Assembly: GCA_029378245.1 (NCBI GenBank)
Contig: JARKIF010000003.1
Coordinates: 1,178,001-1,242,000, forward strand
Origin: Roridomyces roridus
Lineage: Eukaryota; Basidiomycota; Agaricomycetes; Agaricales; Mycenaceae
Reading direction: 5' to 3'
Length of the DNA stretch: 64,000 nucleotides
Part shown: positions 62,618 to 64,000 of the stretch, one piece after another
Position numbering within the stretch: position 1 is the first letter of the stretch
How the letters are laid out: every line of letters begins with the position of its first letter
Notes under the pieces: model-generated
Databases searched by the model: none
Seen by the model: only the letters and a program-made list of their open reading frames with translations
What the model was told of the DNA's origin: nothing
Translations under genes and position numbers: made by a program

Positions 62618-64000
62618 ATGTTGGGGAGCGCCCTCAACTTTCCTGCCCACGACGCCCGCGAGCCAAGAGACCCCGGCGACAGTGAGCCTCCAGCAAAGCG
62701 GCCTCGAAATGCAGGGAACGCAGAGCCAGCGGATCGAAGAAAACTATCGTGCAGAGAATGCCGGAGGTCAGAGCCGTTGTCCTTGCTCGTTCCATCCTCA
62801 CCGACGTCTCTAGATTGAAGCTGAAGGTCTGCCGAAGCTTTGTCCCATTACATTCCGTCTTGACGCGTTCTCCAGTGTGATCGCGTGTTTCCGTGCCAGG
62901 TCAGTCGTTCTCTCCGTGCATTGGTCGTCCTGACGTGCTGCTAGAGCTGCTGCAAGCGCGGCTGTGCAGAAATATGTCCAGAAGGTGACAATCGTCGGAT
63001 GCCGTTAACACTATGCTCATTGCCCTACTATAGGCGCCCTCCAAAGTGGTCGCGGCTCTCGCTTCATTCTCGCCAATACCGAGCAACTCCACGAAAAGAT
63101 CGCTCAGCTCAGCGATCGCGTCCGGCAGCTCGAGGAGGGCCTGGAATCGGTCCAGGCCGAGCACCCTTTGCTCGCAACCGACCTGCGTCGTATCAAGACC
63201 TCGCAGGAACTATACGTGCCGGCCAATAGTGCTTTGACCTCATCTGACCCATCGACGCCTCTTGTCGCGCCTGATATACTCCAACTCAGCGTGACTTTTC
63301 CGTTTCCGTGGACTATGGATCTCAAGATTCGCCAAAGAATTCGTGACGCACTCCCTCCGCGCGCTGAAGCCCAAGCACTGTGTGAAGAGGCTCGTCGGAA
63401 TGCCCTTTGGCAGCACGTCTTTTCCTTGCATTTTTTTTCGTAGAAACTAACACCTTCCTTAGACATAACCTCGACCCCTCTCGCACCTTTATCGACTTGC
63501 TCATCCACAGCGTCTACACGACTCCCATCACAGAACTATCTCCCCGTCGGCTGGCGCTCCTCCTCATGGTTCTTTCCATCGGTTCCCTGGTAGATCTATC
63601 TCGTCCGCTCGGGTCTCTCCACGGCGAAGCATATCACCATCTTGCACGCGCTGCTGTCTGCGAAATTCCTCTCATGGAGGAACCGGACTTTGACGAGCTT
63701 CACTGTCTCTTTTTCATGATTTGGTACCACCTCGTCTTCTCCGACAACCGCAAAGCCGTCGGCTACGCGTGGAACCTGATGGGTTTTGTTGCAAAACTAG
63801 CTCAAGGGGTGCGTCTTCATTCAAAGAAGTTGCTACCATTACTGAACTTTGTTCTCAGCTCGGGCTTCGTGGGTATCTTTCCCTTGCGCTCGATCATTAC
63901 TTGAGATGAGCTTTCTAGATCGAGATGGTTCCCGCCTCAAGGTGATCCCTGAAGAGTATGAACGACGGCGGGCGATTTTTTGGGTTAGTCTAAACTCCGT
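62618..64000 (+). CDS. Zn2Cys6 transcription factor with fungal-specific TF domain (partial, runs off the window)
   Basis: Exons seen: 62618-62766, 62814-62826, 62876-62899, 62945-62984, 63034-63412, 63463-63808, 63859-63868 and 63919-63983; 342 residues so far. Then GTTAGT opens an intron and the window ends. The binuclear zinc cluster is split over four exons: CRECRRLKLKCDRVFPC and SCCKRGCAEICPEG. A leucine-zipper-like coil follows (KIAQLSDRVRQLEEGL). The regulatory domain includes IHSVYTTPITELSPRRLALL, HHLARAAVCEIPLMEEPDF and MIWYHLVFSDNRKAVGYAW. Exons of 13 and 10 bases are needed, and intron 63413-63462 uses a GC donor (GCACGT) that alone restores NALWQHNLD. The target genes are unknown. 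Confidence 0.88.

Noticed and set aside
1..64000. tRNA, rRNA or known structured RNA genes
   Set aside because: I found no A/B-box arrangement with a foldable cloverleaf by eye. A covariance-model scan would be decisive and could still find one.

Overview
This window is nuclear DNA of a filamentous basidiomycete, most likely an agaricomycete mushroom. Genes are dense and on both strands. Introns are very short (about 41-60 bases) with CTNAY branch sites, and coding exons can be only 9-30 bases long. The protein families fit: cupredoxin, PEBP and double-psi barrel secreted proteins, a Zn2Cys6 regulator and a caspase-like protein. I built exon models by hand, requiring splice signals and continuous phase. 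About 155 introns were modelled. Ten begin with GC instead of GT.

Region 1-15600 holds mainly housekeeping genes: the 3' end of a Lys-rich nuclear protein, RanGAP, a non-RD protein kinase with a long tail, a cupredoxin with a probable one-base frameshift, a sugar transporter, a small basic protein, a single-pass membrane protein, mitochondrial branched-chain ketoacid dehydrogenase E1-alpha and a ZIP transporter.

Region 15600-22100 is worn down. It has a broken unidentified gene, an AVL9-like DENN fragment that appears to carry a 48-bp internal inversion, a RAD4/XPC fragment lacking its DNA-binding domains, a caspase-like gene, a 461-bp hAT-like MITE with an 8-bp target duplication, and a membrane-protein gene with an early stop.

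Region 22400-30000 has a secreted lipase followed by a tandem duplication of about 2.4 kb that produced two paralogous, unrecognised nuclear-type proteins and left a copy of the lipase tail at the junction. Region 30100-46300 carries a flavin monooxygenase, uncharacterised genes, an NCS1 permease divergent from dihydrofolate synthase, a Ulp-type SUMO protease, tRNA-splicing endonuclease subunit Sen15, and a membrane protein with repeats that is related to one at 28.6 kb.

Region 47500-55000 has carnitine acetyltransferase (mitochondrial leader plus C-terminal SKL) and a second tandem duplication of about 2.6-3 kb. Each unit holds a gene of unknown function and a secreted PEBP gene, and unit 2 starts with a fragment of the acyltransferase. 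Region 55700-64000 has a secreted double-psi barrel protein, BZZ1 (F-BAR, C1, two SH3; 21 exons), CAF1 deadenylase and the first part of a Zn2Cys6 transcription factor. I saw no rRNA, tRNA or CRISPR array.
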